Source: Gammaproteobacteria bacterium
GTDB taxonomy: Bacteria > Pseudomonadota > Gammaproteobacteria > JAJPIJ01
Reading direction: 5' to 3'
NCBI GenBank assembly: GCA_022072255.1
Contig: JAJVHZ010000013.1
Coordinates: 1-44,179 of the forward strand
Length of the DNA stretch: 44,179 nucleotides
Shown here: piece by piece, positions 32,754 through 41,837 of the stretch
Numbering within the stretch: position 1 is the stretch's first letter
How the letters are laid out: the number at the start of each line of letters is the position of its first letter
The notes under the pieces: generated by a model
The model's database searches: none
Told to the model about the DNA's origin: nothing
The model's input: the letters and a program-made list of their open reading frames with translations, nothing else
Program-made: the position numbers and the translations under genes

Positions 32754-34691
32754 ATGCGCATGAGGCGAGCGGCCGCAGTGCTGTTGCTGGCGTACCTGTT
32801 CGCGCTGCCGGGCTGCGCGCGGGTGGTCTTCGTCTCCGAACGGGACGGGCGCCCGCAGATCTACAGGATGACCACCACCGGCGCCTGGCAGACGAACATT
32901 TCGCACAACGGCAACGCCGATCACTTTCCCGACGTCTCGCCCGATGCCACGCGGATCGTCTTCTCCTCGCTGCGCGACGGTCCGGGCGAGAACATATACG
33001 TGATGGCGACCGACGGCACCGGCGTGACGGCCCTGACCAGCGGCACGGGCCAGCGCGTGATGCCACGCTGGGGCGCGAACGATCGGATCGCGTTTCAGTA
33101 TCCAGCCTTCCACGGCAACGCCCGGATCTGGTCGATGAACAGCGATGGCACCGACCTGCAGCAGATGACCAGCCCGGGGGCCAACGAATCCGACGACGGC
33201 GGGCACGACTATTACCAGGCCGGCGCCATGCTGGTGTTCTCGCGCTACGACAAGGGCACCCAGCGCCGGGTGTTGTACACGCTGCCCGCCGACGGCAGCG
33301 CCACCCCCGCGCGCATCACCACGACGCAGAACGTGAGCGAGACGCTGCCGGTCATCTCGCACGACGGCGCACGACTCGCGTATCGGGAGTTCGATCACGT
33401 CGACCAGACGGATCGCATCCGGGTGCTGAAGGTGGCGGACTGGTCCCCGGTTGGCGAGATCAGCCTGCCGGTGCCCGCCGATCGCAACATCTCCGGACTG
33501 GATTTCGCCGCCGGCGACCAGCGCCTGTATGTCTCGGTGCAGACCGCCGACGTCACCGCCAATCCGGTGAACATCCGGCAGGAGGTGTTCTCCGTCGCGC
33601 TCGACGGCAGCGATCTGCGCCGCCTGACCAGCAACACCGCCGGCGATACATGGCCGGTGGCGATCTCCGCGCTCACCCGGCAGCCCGCCGTCGCCGCGCG
33701 TGTGCCCGTATTGTTCGTGCATGGACACAGCGGCGATGCGGTCGAGGCGTGGCAGCAGCCGGCCGGCACCGGCACGACGTCGTTCGCGGCGGCGCTGCAG
33801 GCGAACCCGTCACTCGCGATCGATCCGTTCTTCCTCGAGTTGCCCGTGCACGGCGAGGAGCACCCCGAGAGCGTGGCGCGCAGCATTGCCGAGGATGCAG
33901 CCGATATCCTCGCGGCCATCGAGGGTGGAGCGGATTCTTCCGGCAATGCTCAGACCGGCATCCTCGACATGCCGGCCTATCAGGGCGTGGAGCGGGTCGC
34001 CATCGTCGGCTACAGCCAGGGCGCGATCAGCAGTCGTTACTACCTGAGGAACCTCATGGGCACGCGGCGCAATGGCGCGGTTACCGTCTCGGAATTCATC
34101 GCCCTGGCCGCACCGAATCACGGCGCGGGCGGCACCTTCACCTGCGGCACCGCGGATCAGCCGGACCGCTCCGCCCGCGAGCTCTGCGCCGGCCGGACCG
34201 CGACGATTGCCAGTCAGCTCGCGGGCTGCGGCAATTGCGGCTTCGTGGAGCCGGATGAGTTCAGCACCAACGTGAGCGGTGACACTACGTTTCTCACGGC
34301 GCTGAACGGGCACGGCAACTTCCAGACCACGCCGGACGGCGACGGCTTCGAGGAGAACTGCGGCAGCGGCGGCGTCTCGGTTCCCGCGGCCGAGGCGCCG
34401 CACAGCCGGCCGACCCGGGCCGATGGCGTGCTCTACTTCAATCTCTATGCCGCCGGCAATGCCGACCTCATCGTCGGCGGTCAAACCTCATCGGCCGACT
34501 GTCTCGGTCGGCGGATGGCGCGCAATCACGCGCCGGACGTGGCGAACGTCGAGATCACCGGCGTGCCCGCCGAGGTGCACTCGAATTTCCCGCATCACTG
34601 GCCGGCCATCTGCACGACCCTGTACGCGCTCGTCAATCACGCGGCGCCCGCGACCCAGGCAGCCGCCTGCAGCGAATTCACTGCGCCCTGA
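32754..34691 (+). CDS. Lipoprotein joining a TolB-like beta-propeller and an alpha/beta-hydrolase domain
   Basis: About 645 residues. The lipobox LPGC gives Cys21 as the lipidated residue. Residues about 25-300 are WD40/TolB-like blades (RVVFVSERDGRPQIYRMTTT, FPDVSPDATRIVFSSLRDGP, IWSMNSDGTDLQQMTS). From about 315 a hydrolase domain begins, with VPVLFVHGHSGDA as the oxyanion region and GYSQGAISSRYYLR as the nucleophile elbow (Ser421); a His in SNFPHHWPA is a candidate base. The C-terminal half is Cys-rich. It may be a lipase or esterase on the cell surface. The start was set at ATG 32754, with GGAGG 5 bases upstream, rather than the TTG at 32736. Confidence 0.78.
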   Translation: MRMRRAAAVLLLAYLFALPGCARVVFVSERDGRPQIYRMTTTGAWQTNISHNGNADHFPDVSPDATRIVFSSLRDGPGENIYVMATDGTGVTALTSGTGQRVMPRWGANDRIAFQYPAFHGNARIWSMNSDGTDLQQMTSPGANESDDGGHDYYQAGAMLVFSRYDKGTQRRVLYTLPADGSATPARITTTQNVSETLPVISHDGARLAYREFDHVDQTDRIRVLKVADWSPVGEISLPVPADRNISGLDFAAGDQRLYVSVQTADVTANPVNIRQEVFSVALDGSDLRRLTSNTAGDTWPVAISALTRQPAVAARVPVLFVHGHSGDAVEAWQQPAGTGTTSFAAALQANPSLAIDPFFLELPVHGEEHPESVARSIAEDAADILAAIEGGADSSGNAQTGILDMPAYQGVERVAIVGYSQGAISSRYYLRNLMGTRRNGAVTVSEFIALAAPNHGAGGTFTCGTADQPDRSARELCAGRTATIASQLAGCGNCGFVEPDEFSTNVSGDTTFLTALNGHGNFQTTPDGDGFEENCGSGGVSVPAAEAPHSRPTRADGVLYFNLYAAGNADLIVGGQTSSADCLGRRMARNHAPDVANVEITGVPAEVHSNFPHHWPAICTTLYALVNHAAPATQAAACSEFTAP

Positions 34692-34750
34692 TCGCCACGA
34701 ACCACCGGAGCAGTCGCCTCCGGGACCACATGGACATCTCTCGGGGACGC

Positions 34751-36127
34751 TCAGTGCGCCGCCCGGTGATGGCGATCGACCTCGGCGATGGCCGCCTCGA
34801 GGATGTCCAGCCCCTGAACGAACAGATCGCGCGGGATGTTGAGCGGCGGCTGTATGCGCACGAACCACGAGATCTGATCGTGGATGTAGTAGAGGCCGTT
34901 GCGGATGGCCAGCGCGTGAACGTCGGCGGCGGCCCTGTGGTTCTTGCCGCGGGTGGCCCGATCGGTCACGAACTCCACCGCCAGCCAGAGCCCCTTGCCG
35001 CGCACGTCGCCGATGATCCCGTACTTCTCCTTCATCGCGCGCAGCCGATCGAGCGCATAGGCGCCGAGCTCGTTGGCGTAGTCGAAGAGGCGGTCGCGCT
35101 GCAGGATCTCGATGGTCCGGATGGCCGCGGCGCAGGCCGCGGGCTGGCCGGAGTAGGTGCTGCTCACGAACGCGTCGGCCTTCTCGGTGATGTCGGCGCG
35201 CGCGACCACGGCGGCGATCGGCATCACCCCGCCGGAGATGCCCTTGCCGACGACGATGAGGTCGGGCTCGACGTTCCAGTTCTCGAAGGCCCACATCCTG
35301 CCGCAGCGTCCGAAGCCGGAGAGGACCTCGTCGATGCACAGGTACCAGCCGTGCCGGTCGCAGAGCTCCCGCAGGCCGGGCAGGAAGTCATCCGGCGGCA
35401 CCGCGATGCCGGCCTCGCCGATCACCGGCTCGACCATCACACCGGCCACCAGCTCCGCCGGCACCTCGTGCGCGAGCAGCACCTGCTCGATGTACTCGAT
35501 GGTCGCGCGGCCCGCGCTGCCGCCGCTGCGCGACTTCAGCGGCGAGCGGTAGGGATTGGGGTAAGGCGCGTAGACGTAGCCGCCCACCAGCGGCATGACG
35601 TCGGCGCGCATCTTCGACTCCAGCGTGCCCACCGCCTGGCCGGTGTAGGAAAGTCCGTGGTACTGGCCGTAGAAGGTGAGCACGATCGGCCGCCCGGAGG
35701 CGCGGCGCATGATGCGCAGGGCCGCCTCGTCGGCCTCGGTGCCGGTGGTGAGGAACACCACCCGGTCCGTGCGCCTCGGGCAGACGGACAACAGCTTCTC
35801 GGCCGCGGCGATACGCTGCGGGCTGTTGCCCGCGGCGGTCCAGCAGACCACCCCCTGATCCTTCAAGGCCGCATTGACGACCTCGAGGATCTCGGCATTG
35901 CAGTTGCCGATGTTGTTGGTGCCCCAGCCGGCGCCGAAATCGATGTAACGGTTGCCGTCCACATCCTCGATGAGCGAGCCCTCGGTGCGGGCGGCAATGA
36001 AGTAGCGGTCCTCCGGATCGCCATAGGCGCCGTGCGCGAGTACCTTCGTTTCCAGCTCCGCCAGGCGCCTGCTCTCGGGCCCGGGCGGGGTGGTGCGGAT
36101 GAGATCGACGGTGTTGCCGGATGCCAT
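34751..36127 (-). CDS. Class III pyridoxal-phosphate aminotransferase
   Basis: 458 residues. PLP-binding features: TTGTEADEAALRIMR, FYGQYHGLSY, IDEVLSGFGRCGRMW with the conserved Asp, and the Schiff-base Lys in IVVGKGISGG. It resembles 4-aminobutyrate/ornithine-type transaminases, but the substrate cannot be assigned. Start at ATG 36127; a TATACT -10 element lies at 36169-36164 on the same strand. Convergent with the propeller-hydrolase gene and divergent from the CarS-like gene. Confidence 0.9.
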   Translation of the reverse strand: MASGNTVDLIRTTPPGPESRRLAELETKVLAHGAYGDPEDRYFIAARTEGSLIEDVDGNRYIDFGAGWGTNNIGNCNAEILEVVNAALKDQGVVCWTAAGNSPQRIAAAEKLLSVCPRRTDRVVFLTTGTEADEAALRIMRRASGRPIVLTFYGQYHGLSYTGQAVGTLESKMRADVMPLVGGYVYAPYPNPYRSPLKSRSGGSAGRATIEYIEQVLLAHEVPAELVAGVMVEPVIGEAGIAVPPDDFLPGLRELCDRHGWYLCIDEVLSGFGRCGRMWAFENWNVEPDLIVVGKGISGGVMPIAAVVARADITEKADAFVSSTYSGQPAACAAAIRTIEILQRDRLFDYANELGAYALDRLRAMKEKYGIIGDVRGKGLWLAVEFVTDRATRGKNHRAAADVHALAIRNGLYYIHDQISWFVRIQPPLNIPRDLFVQGLDILEAAIAEVDRHHRAAH

Positions 36128-36345
36128 GATGCGAGTTCCCTGATCGTTATGATTGGAGCGGCCAGTATACCCTGCGATCGGCGGCAGACCGGGATCGAGG
36201 CCGCTGGCGCGCCGGCTGTCACCATTACAATTGGTGCGGACATCCAATAAGCTCGTGGGGTGATGGCCATACAGGTGCCCGCATGCCGGGCAAGGAGCGG
36301 CGCGGATGCGCGCCAGGAACGCATGAGCCCGGAGTTTCGAGATAC

Positions 36346-36819
36346 ATGCTGGAACTGCTGCTGCTGATCTTCGTGGCCAACAGCGCACCCGTCGTTGCCG
36401 GGGATCTCCTGGGCAGACGCTGGGAGCGGCCCATCGACGCCGGGCTGCGCCTGCGCGACGGGCGGCCGCTGCTGGGACGCTCGAAGACCTGGAGGGGCCT
36501 CGCGGCGGCGTTGATCGCGACCACGGCGGCGGCGCTGCTACTCGGTTCGCATTGGCGCACCGGCATGGCCGCCGGCGCGCTGTCGATGTCCGGGGATCTG
36601 ATCGCCAGCTTCAGCAAGCGGCGGCTCGGTTATGCGCCGAGCGACCGCGCGCCGCTCCTCGACAGTGTCCCGGAATCGCTGCTGCCCGCCGTGGGGCTGC
36701 GCGCGGCGTTCGCGCTCGACTGGCTGGAGGTGGCGGCCGTCGTCACCCTGTTCGCGTTCGTGGTGCGGCTGATCTCCCCGTTGTTGTACCGGCTGCACAT
36801 CCGCCGCCGCCCCTGGTAG
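36346..36819 (+). CDS. CarS-like CDP-archaeol synthase family (DUF46) membrane protein
   Basis: 157 residues with about four hydrophobic segments. It carries the family blocks RSKTWRGLAAALIATT, GDLIASFSKRRLGY and DSVPESLLP, which in archaeal CarS and the related CdsA bind CTP and metal. CarS activates unsaturated archaetidic acid with CTP. Archaeal lipids are not expected here, so the bacterial substrate is likely another phospholipid or isoprenoid phosphate. The start was placed at ATG 36346, after GGAG; a longer frame to 36283 lacks similarity. It precedes an EEP and a CDP-alcohol transferase gene. Confidence 0.82.
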   Translation: MLELLLLIFVANSAPVVAGDLLGRRWERPIDAGLRLRDGRPLLGRSKTWRGLAAALIATTAAALLLGSHWRTGMAAGALSMSGDLIASFSKRRLGYAPSDRAPLLDSVPESLLPAVGLRAAFALDWLEVAAVVTLFAFVVRLISPLLYRLHIRRRPW

Positions 36820-36859
36820 CGATCATCCCGGCGCCGTATCGCCTCATTTGTCAGCGCGC

Positions 36860-37618
36860 ATGACCACGATCGACTTCAGCATCATCACCTACAACATGCA
36901 CAAGGGATTCAGCGGCGACGGACGGCGGCTGTTCGTGCTGCGCCACATGCGCGAGGCGCTCGCCGCCGCCGGCGCCGACGTCGTCTTTCTGCAGGAGGCT
37001 CAGGGCGAGCATCGCCAGCACGCCGAGCGCGTGCAGCATTGGCCGGGGAACTCGCAGTTCGAGTACATCGCCGACACCCTCTGGCCGCACTACGCGTACG
37101 GCAAGAACGCGATCTACGATCACGGCCATCACGGCAATGCCATCCTGAGCAAGTATCCGCTGCTCGCCTGGGAGAACATCGACGTCTCGCCGTACCCGTT
37201 TGCCGCCAGTCGCAGCCTGTTGCACGGCCGCATACAGATCCCGGAGACGGGCGTGAACCTGCACCTGGTGTGCATCCACTTCGGATTCATCGGCCTGGAG
37301 CGGCGCCCGCAGATCCGCCGGCTCTGCCGCCACGTCGAGGAGCACATCCCGCACGCGGAGCCGCTCATCCTGGCCGGCGACTTCAACGACTGGTCGGCCC
37401 GCGCCGAGCGCGAGATCAACGCCGAACTGGGTCTCGTCGAGGTCTTCCGCCTGCTGCGCGGCCGCTATGCCCTGACCTACCCGGCTTGGGCGCCGGCGCT
37501 GCCGATGGATCGGGTATATTGTCGCGGCGTCACGCCCGTGGCCGCGGAATGCCTGTCGGCGGAGCCCTGGCACGTGCTCTCGGACCATACGCCGCTGCAG
37601 GCGTGGTTCCGCCTGTGA
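36860..37618 (+). CDS. YbhP-like endonuclease/exonuclease/phosphatase (EEP) family protein
   Basis: 252 residues, no signal peptide. Metal-dependent EEP fold with the Asn site in ITYNMHKGF, the Glu in FLQEAQGEH, LAGDFNDW for the catalytic Asp/Asn and SDHTP for the catalytic His. YbhP, of this type, sits beside cardiolipin synthase ClsB in E. coli, and this protein is beside a CDP-alcohol phosphatidyltransferase, so a lipid substrate is plausible. Start ATG 36860; the TTG at 36848 is the alternative. Coupled to the next gene by a GTGA overlap. Confidence 0.85.
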   Translation: MTTIDFSIITYNMHKGFSGDGRRLFVLRHMREALAAAGADVVFLQEAQGEHRQHAERVQHWPGNSQFEYIADTLWPHYAYGKNAIYDHGHHGNAILSKYPLLAWENIDVSPYPFAASRSLLHGRIQIPETGVNLHLVCIHFGFIGLERRPQIRRLCRHVEEHIPHAEPLILAGDFNDWSARAEREINAELGLVEVFRLLRGRYALTYPAWAPALPMDRVYCRGVTPVAAECLSAEPWHVLSDHTPLQAWFRL

Positions 37619-38226
37619 AACGCGCCGCGAACGACGACACGCCGCGCTGGTCGCTGGCCAATGCGCTGACCGCGTTCCGCCTGGTGATCGCCGCGCCGCT
37701 CATGCTCGTGTTCGCGATCGCCGGCCAGCGCGAGTTCTTCCTGTGGATGCTCGTGGCCTCGTTCTTCACCGATTTCATCGACGGCACGGTCGCACGGCTG
37801 AGCGGACCACCGAGCCGCTTCGGCGCCGTACTCGATTCCTGGGCCGACGTCACGGCGTACGTCGCGATCGCGATCTCGGTCTGGCTGTTGTGGCCGGAGG
37901 CGGTGCGGCGCGAGTGGATACCGTTCACGGCGATCGTGGCGAGCTTCGTCGCGCCGAGTCTCGTCGGGCTTGCGAAATTCGGGCTCTTCACGAGCTATCA
38001 CACGCTGCTGGTCAAGGCGGCCGTGGCCGCGACCGCGGTCGGCCTGCTGCTCCTGCTGTGGGGCGGCCCGGCCTGGCCGTTCCGGTTGGCCGCGGCGCTG
38101 GCCGGGTTCGCGGCGCTGGAGGAGATTGCCATCACCTCGGTGCTCGAGGAGCCGCGCTCCGACGTGCGCGGGATATTCGCGGTATGGCGCGCGCGGCGCC
38201 GGGGAGGTGGCGCCGGGAACGCCTGA
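37615..38226 (+). CDS. CDP-alcohol phosphatidyltransferase family protein
   Basis: 203 residues with about six membrane helices. The active-site motif is complete: D53-x2-D56-G-x2-A-R-x8-G-x3-D74-x3-D78. It transfers a phosphatidyl group from CDP-diacylglycerol to an alcohol, as in PgsA or cardiolipin and phosphatidylinositol synthases. The acceptor is unknown. GTG start at 37615 overlaps the stop of the EEP gene. With the CarS-like protein it could form a lipid pathway from activation to head-group transfer. Confidence 0.88.
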   Translation: MKRAANDDTPRWSLANALTAFRLVIAAPLMLVFAIAGQREFFLWMLVASFFTDFIDGTVARLSGPPSRFGAVLDSWADVTAYVAIAISVWLLWPEAVRREWIPFTAIVASFVAPSLVGLAKFGLFTSYHTLLVKAAVAATAVGLLLLLWGGPAWPFRLAAALAGFAALEEIAITSVLEEPRSDVRGIFAVWRARRRGGGAGNA

Positions 38227-38245
38227 GTGCGGCGGCGTGCGCGCG

Positions 38246-38274
38246 TTCAAACAGATGCGGTTACGCGTTATGCT
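38246..38274 (+). promoter_or_regulatory. Sigma-70-like promoter for the TIR gene
   Basis: TTCAAA (38246-38251), a 17-base spacer and TATGCT (38269-38274). It is 35 bases before the GTG start and separates the TIR gene from the lipid operon. Confidence 0.5.
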
Positions 38275-38308
38275 GTGAGCGTCACCGCGTCCTCCCGGGG
38301 AGCGTGTC

Positions 38309-39490
38309 GTGGCCGAACCCGGCACATTCCGTTATCGCGCGTTCCTGAGCTACAGCCATCGCGATCGCGAGCTGGGAGACCGGCTGCACAGGGAGCTCGA
38401 GAGCTATCGCGTTCCGCGCGCTCTCATCGGCAGGGGCACGGCCTTCGGCCACGTGCCACGCACGCTGCGGCCCATCTTCCGGGACCGCTACGATCTCGAG
38501 GCAGGCCATTCGTTGCGCGAGCAGCTCATCGAAGCGCTGGCGGCCTCCGAGGCCCTGATCGTCATGTGCTCGCCCGCCGCGGCCGCCAGTCCGTACGTCA
38601 ACGAGGAGATCCGGCTGTTCAAGTCGACGGGACGGGGGCAGCGGGTCTACCCGGTCATCGTCGCGGGTGAGCCGGGTGACCCGCAGCGGGAGTGCTTCCC
38701 GCCGGATCTCCTGCGGCGGGTCGGCGGCGATGGTCACGTCACGGGGGAGCGTGAGGAGCCGATTGCCGCCGACCTGCGCGATCACGGCGACGGCGCGGAG
38801 CTGGCGCGCCTGAAGCTGATCGCAGGGCTGCTCGGCGTCGATCTCGACGAGTTGCGGCAGCGCGAGGAGATCGAACGCCGTCGCCGGCAGCGCCGAGTCC
38901 TGGCGTTCGCCGGTGCGATGGCCCTGCTTGCCGTTCTCGCCGCCGGCTTCGCCGTCTATTCGCGGGTTCTCAATCGACGCCTCGAAGCGGCCCTGGCGAG
39001 CGAAACGGCGGCGAGGAATGAGGCGCAGCGCCGCTACGAGCAGGCCGTGGATTCCACGTTGCGCCTGGTGACGATCGCAGCGACGTATCGCAGCCTGAGC
39101 GATGGCACGCCGTTCCAGACCTCGCAGGTCGCCGAGAAGGGCGCCAGCGACGAGTTCCAGGCGTTCCTGGCGACCACCGATCGTCCCGAGGAGATCTGGT
39201 TGCAGCTGGTGCGCGTCCTCATGAATTTCCACGATCAGCCGCCTCCGGAACTGCGACGCTACCGTCGGCAGCTGGAGGAGCAGAGCATGAGACTGCAGTG
39301 GGCCGAACACGCCGGGGTGATCATGGGCAATCTGCTCCGGCGCGACCCGGATCGGGCCGAGTACCGCAGTCAGTACGAGATCGTGCGACGCGAGATCGAG
39401 CGGCTGGGCGGGCGGCCACGGGCAGCGGACTCGTCGAACGGCGACGGAGTCGACCTGCATCGCGCTCCGAACTCGGCCACGGAGCCCTGA
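38309..39490 (+). CDS. Membrane-anchored TIR-domain protein
   Basis: 393 residues. The TIR domain (about 8-130) begins with RAFLSYSHRDRELGDRLHRE and contains SPYVNEEIRLFK, with the Glu (99/100) that would be catalytic in NAD-hydrolysing TIRs. A basic linker leads to a transmembrane helix (about 197-217, VLAFAGAMALLAVLAAGFAV); the remaining 175 residues are helical and unassigned. Bacterial TIR proteins serve in NAD depletion, phage defence or protein-protein signalling. No defence genes surround it. Start GTG 38309, after GGGGAG. Function beyond the domain is unknown. Confidence 0.85.
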   Translation: MAEPGTFRYRAFLSYSHRDRELGDRLHRELESYRVPRALIGRGTAFGHVPRTLRPIFRDRYDLEAGHSLREQLIEALAASEALIVMCSPAAAASPYVNEEIRLFKSTGRGQRVYPVIVAGEPGDPQRECFPPDLLRRVGGDGHVTGEREEPIAADLRDHGDGAELARLKLIAGLLGVDLDELRQREEIERRRRQRRVLAFAGAMALLAVLAAGFAVYSRVLNRRLEAALASETAARNEAQRRYEQAVDSTLRLVTIAATYRSLSDGTPFQTSQVAEKGASDEFQAFLATTDRPEEIWLQLVRVLMNFHDQPPPELRRYRRQLEEQSMRLQWAEHAGVIMGNLLRRDPDRAEYRSQYEIVRREIERLGGRPRAADSSNGDGVDLHRAPNSATEP

Positions 39491-39622
39491 ACGTGGGTGC
39501 CGGCGCGCGGCGCTGCCATGCTGCCTGCTACCGCATGACGCGACCACGTCGATCCGCTCCACCGCCGTACGCAGCGGCGGATTGTCGACCCGCGACCGGG
39601 CAAGAATGCGGCACGGGCGCGC

Positions 39623-40282
39623 TCAGCAGGCGGAGCGCGATGCCGGCATCCGAAGCGCGCGCCACCGGCAGATCGCGATCTCGATCGCCGCGAACAGGAT
39701 CAGCAGATACCCCAGCCACTCGCCGGGCTCCTCGACGTAGCGCTTGACGGCGTGAACGTGTTGTTCCGGCAGAAAAAGGCGGAGAAACGGCCGGTGGCCG
39801 GTCAGCTGTGCGAACGGGCCGGCGACCACCGCGGCGGCCCAGAGCAGGATCGACACGTAGTGGCCGAGCAGCCAGTCCACGCCGCGCCTGAAGCTGCCGC
39901 GGTAGCGCACCGCCAGCACGACGCCGAGCAGCAATACCGGCAGCGTGACCGCCTGCCAGCCGCCGTGCGGCAGGAGATCGTCGAGCAAGCCATCCAGCTC
40001 GCGCGCGCCGGCCCCCGCCGTGAGGGCGCACAGGACGATGTGCAGACCCCGCATCTCCGCATCGGCATAGCTGAGCGCGAGAAAGACCAGGGTGCTCAGC
40101 ATCAACTCGAGGAATTGACACCATTCGACGAGGCCGCCCTCGCCGAGCACCGTAAAACCGCCGCGCTCGATCAGCAATCCCAGTGAGCCGACGCCGATCC
40201 ACACCACGCCAAGATACAGGCACAGGCGTACGAGGAGCCAGCGCTTGCCGGATCCGGGCATCGTTACCGAATCTGCCCTCAT
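39623..40282 (-). CDS. Conserved-looking multi-pass membrane protein of unknown function
   Basis: 219 residues with about six hydrophobic segments, for example LVRLCLYLGVVWIGVGSLGL, LPVLLLGVVLAVRYR and ILLWAAAVVAGPFAQL. Charged residues in and near the membrane (ARELDGLLDDLLPHGG, HAVKRYVEEPGEWLGYL) could form a polar site. I do not recognise the family. It is encoded downstream of a PAP2 phosphatase in the same direction with 65 bases between, so a lipid-related role is possible. Start ATG 40282, or 40261. Confidence 0.7.
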   Translation of the reverse strand: MRADSVTMPGSGKRWLLVRLCLYLGVVWIGVGSLGLLIERGGFTVLGEGGLVEWCQFLELMLSTLVFLALSYADAEMRGLHIVLCALTAGAGARELDGLLDDLLPHGGWQAVTLPVLLLGVVLAVRYRGSFRRGVDWLLGHYVSILLWAAAVVAGPFAQLTGHRPFLRLFLPEQHVHAVKRYVEEPGEWLGYLLILFAAIEIAICRWRALRMPASRSAC

Positions 40283-40347
40283 CGTTCTCGTTCTCTGGTC
40301 CTCAAGGGGGATCCTTGCCGGGGTGATACGCTGGTGCGGCGTCGCCA

Positions 40348-41037
40348 TCACGGCGTCGCCGGCGCCGGCGGCTCCGGAAGCCAGCCCATGCGGCGGAACG
40401 CCGCGTCCACGAGCAGCGCCGTGGCGTAGACGGCGAAGAAGGCGAAGATCACGTCGCTGAGGAAGTGCGCGCCCTGCACCATGCGCATCAACCCGGCATA
40501 GCTGCCGGCCAGCAGGCCTGCTGCCATCCACCAGCGCCGTCGGCGGGGATCGACGAAGCCGAAACTCAGCAGAAAAAAGCCCATGGAGGCATGGCCGCTG
40601 ACGAACGAGCAGTTCGAGTCGCAGGCCTGGGAGATGACGAAAGGCGGCGTGAACGGCGAGCTGCCGCCGAACTCGGTGACCTTGTCGGGGCGGGCGCGGC
40701 CGAACTGATCCTTGAAGAGGCCGTTGACGACCAGGCCGGGTCCGAGCGCCAGCACGAGCATCAGGAACGCGGCCCGCGGCAGCAGGGGGGCCAGGCCGCG
40801 GCGGAAAAGGACCAGGCTGAGCACGATCAGGAGGCACAGCGCACCGATGATCACGTCGCGCATTACCTTGACGCCCTCGTACGACCAGAGCGCCGGCGCC
40901 GCCTTTTTCCAGAAGAAACCGCCGGCCGGATCGAAGAACAGGCCGCTGACGGCCAGATCGATGCCGGGGAACAGGAGAAACAGCGCGGCCAGGAGCAGGC
41001 AGGCCGGAATCCAGGGGTGTCGACGCAGAAAACGCAT
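40348..41037 (-). CDS. PAP2-family membrane phosphatase
   Basis: 229 residues. The three-part phosphatase signature is present: K109-x6-R116-P117, S147-G148-H149 and R185-x5-H191-x3-D195. Around six membrane helices. PAP2 enzymes dephosphorylate phosphatidic acid, undecaprenyl or lipid A phosphates (LpxE-like). The substrate is unknown. Starts at ATG 41037. Confidence 0.88.
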   Translation of the reverse strand: MRFLRRHPWIPACLLLAALFLLFPGIDLAVSGLFFDPAGGFFWKKAAPALWSYEGVKVMRDVIIGALCLLIVLSLVLFRRGLAPLLPRAAFLMLVLALGPGLVVNGLFKDQFGRARPDKVTEFGGSSPFTPPFVISQACDSNCSFVSGHASMGFFLLSFGFVDPRRRRWWMAAGLLAGSYAGLMRMVQGAHFLSDVIFAFFAVYATALLVDAAFRRMGWLPEPPAPATP

Positions 41038-41234
41038 GAAATCTCGCGGCCTTGCCGTGGTCGGGAGGAGCGGCCGGCGTAGTGTATGCGGCCTTGGCGG
41101 GGTACTTCAAATCCCGGGCCCAGTCGGCCCGTTGCGTGCGCCGAGCCGCACCGGGCGGCAAATCCCGGAGCGGATGCGAAATGCCGACGCCCGTGTGGGC
41201 GGGGCGCCGCGGCAAGCGCTATTGCGGCGACGCG

Positions 41235-41687
41235 CTAGAGGTGGGAGGTGGTATCGACGATGGCGGTCGCCCGATCCTGCTGCAACAGCCGCCCGACCGC
41301 CTGCGCGGCCTGATCACAGCCGGCTATGGTGCGGGCGAGCTCGCGCTTGAGCGCGAGACCGGGGTCGCGATCCTCGGCGCGTGCAATGACGACGGCATTG
41401 AGGGCGTGACAACTGCGCACCATATGCTCCTCGGCCTCCGCGAGCGCTGGCGGCATCTCCTCGGAGGACACGCTGCGTGCGATGAGATCGTTGCCGACCA
41501 GATTCTGGTAACGGAACACCTGCTCGACGTAGCGCTCGAACTCCTCGCGCGTCCTGACCGTGCGCTCGCCCTGTGGCGTGGTTGTCGCGACCGTGCTGCA
41601 TGCCGCCATCAGTCCGAGCCCCGCCGCCGCCAGCAGCCTGCCGATGCCCGCGTTTGGAGAGGTGAACGGTCCGACCCGTATGTCCAT
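41235..41687 (-). CDS. Small predicted lipoprotein of unknown function
   Basis: 150 residues. A hydrophobic stretch ends in a lipobox-like GLMAACS, so Cys30 would be lipidated. The rest is charged and helical (EEFERYVEQVFRYQNLVGND, AEEHMVRSCHALNAVVIARAE, CDQAAQAVGRLLQQD). I do not recognise it. The start at ATG 41687 is the first in frame. Confidence 0.65.
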   Translation of the reverse strand: MDIRVGPFTSPNAGIGRLLAAAGLGLMAACSTVATTTPQGERTVRTREEFERYVEQVFRYQNLVGNDLIARSVSSEEMPPALAEAEEHMVRSCHALNAVVIARAEDRDPGLALKRELARTIAGCDQAAQAVGRLLQQDRATAIVDTTSHL

Positions 41688-41837
41688 TTGGGCGTATCAA
41701 TCCAACAAGCGTGCCAATGACACCGTTCCATGGAATGTAGCAATCGCCGCCCGCGGCGTTTGCGACGGTGTGTTCAGTCCTGGAATCCGCGGGGGCGATC
41801 GGCCGTAGACGCATCAGAGAGCCCGAGCATGTGTACC

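Noticed and set aside
34730-36250. 506-codon rightward frame against the aminotransferase
   Set aside because: Antisense shadow; the class III aminotransferase motifs on the minus strand are intact.
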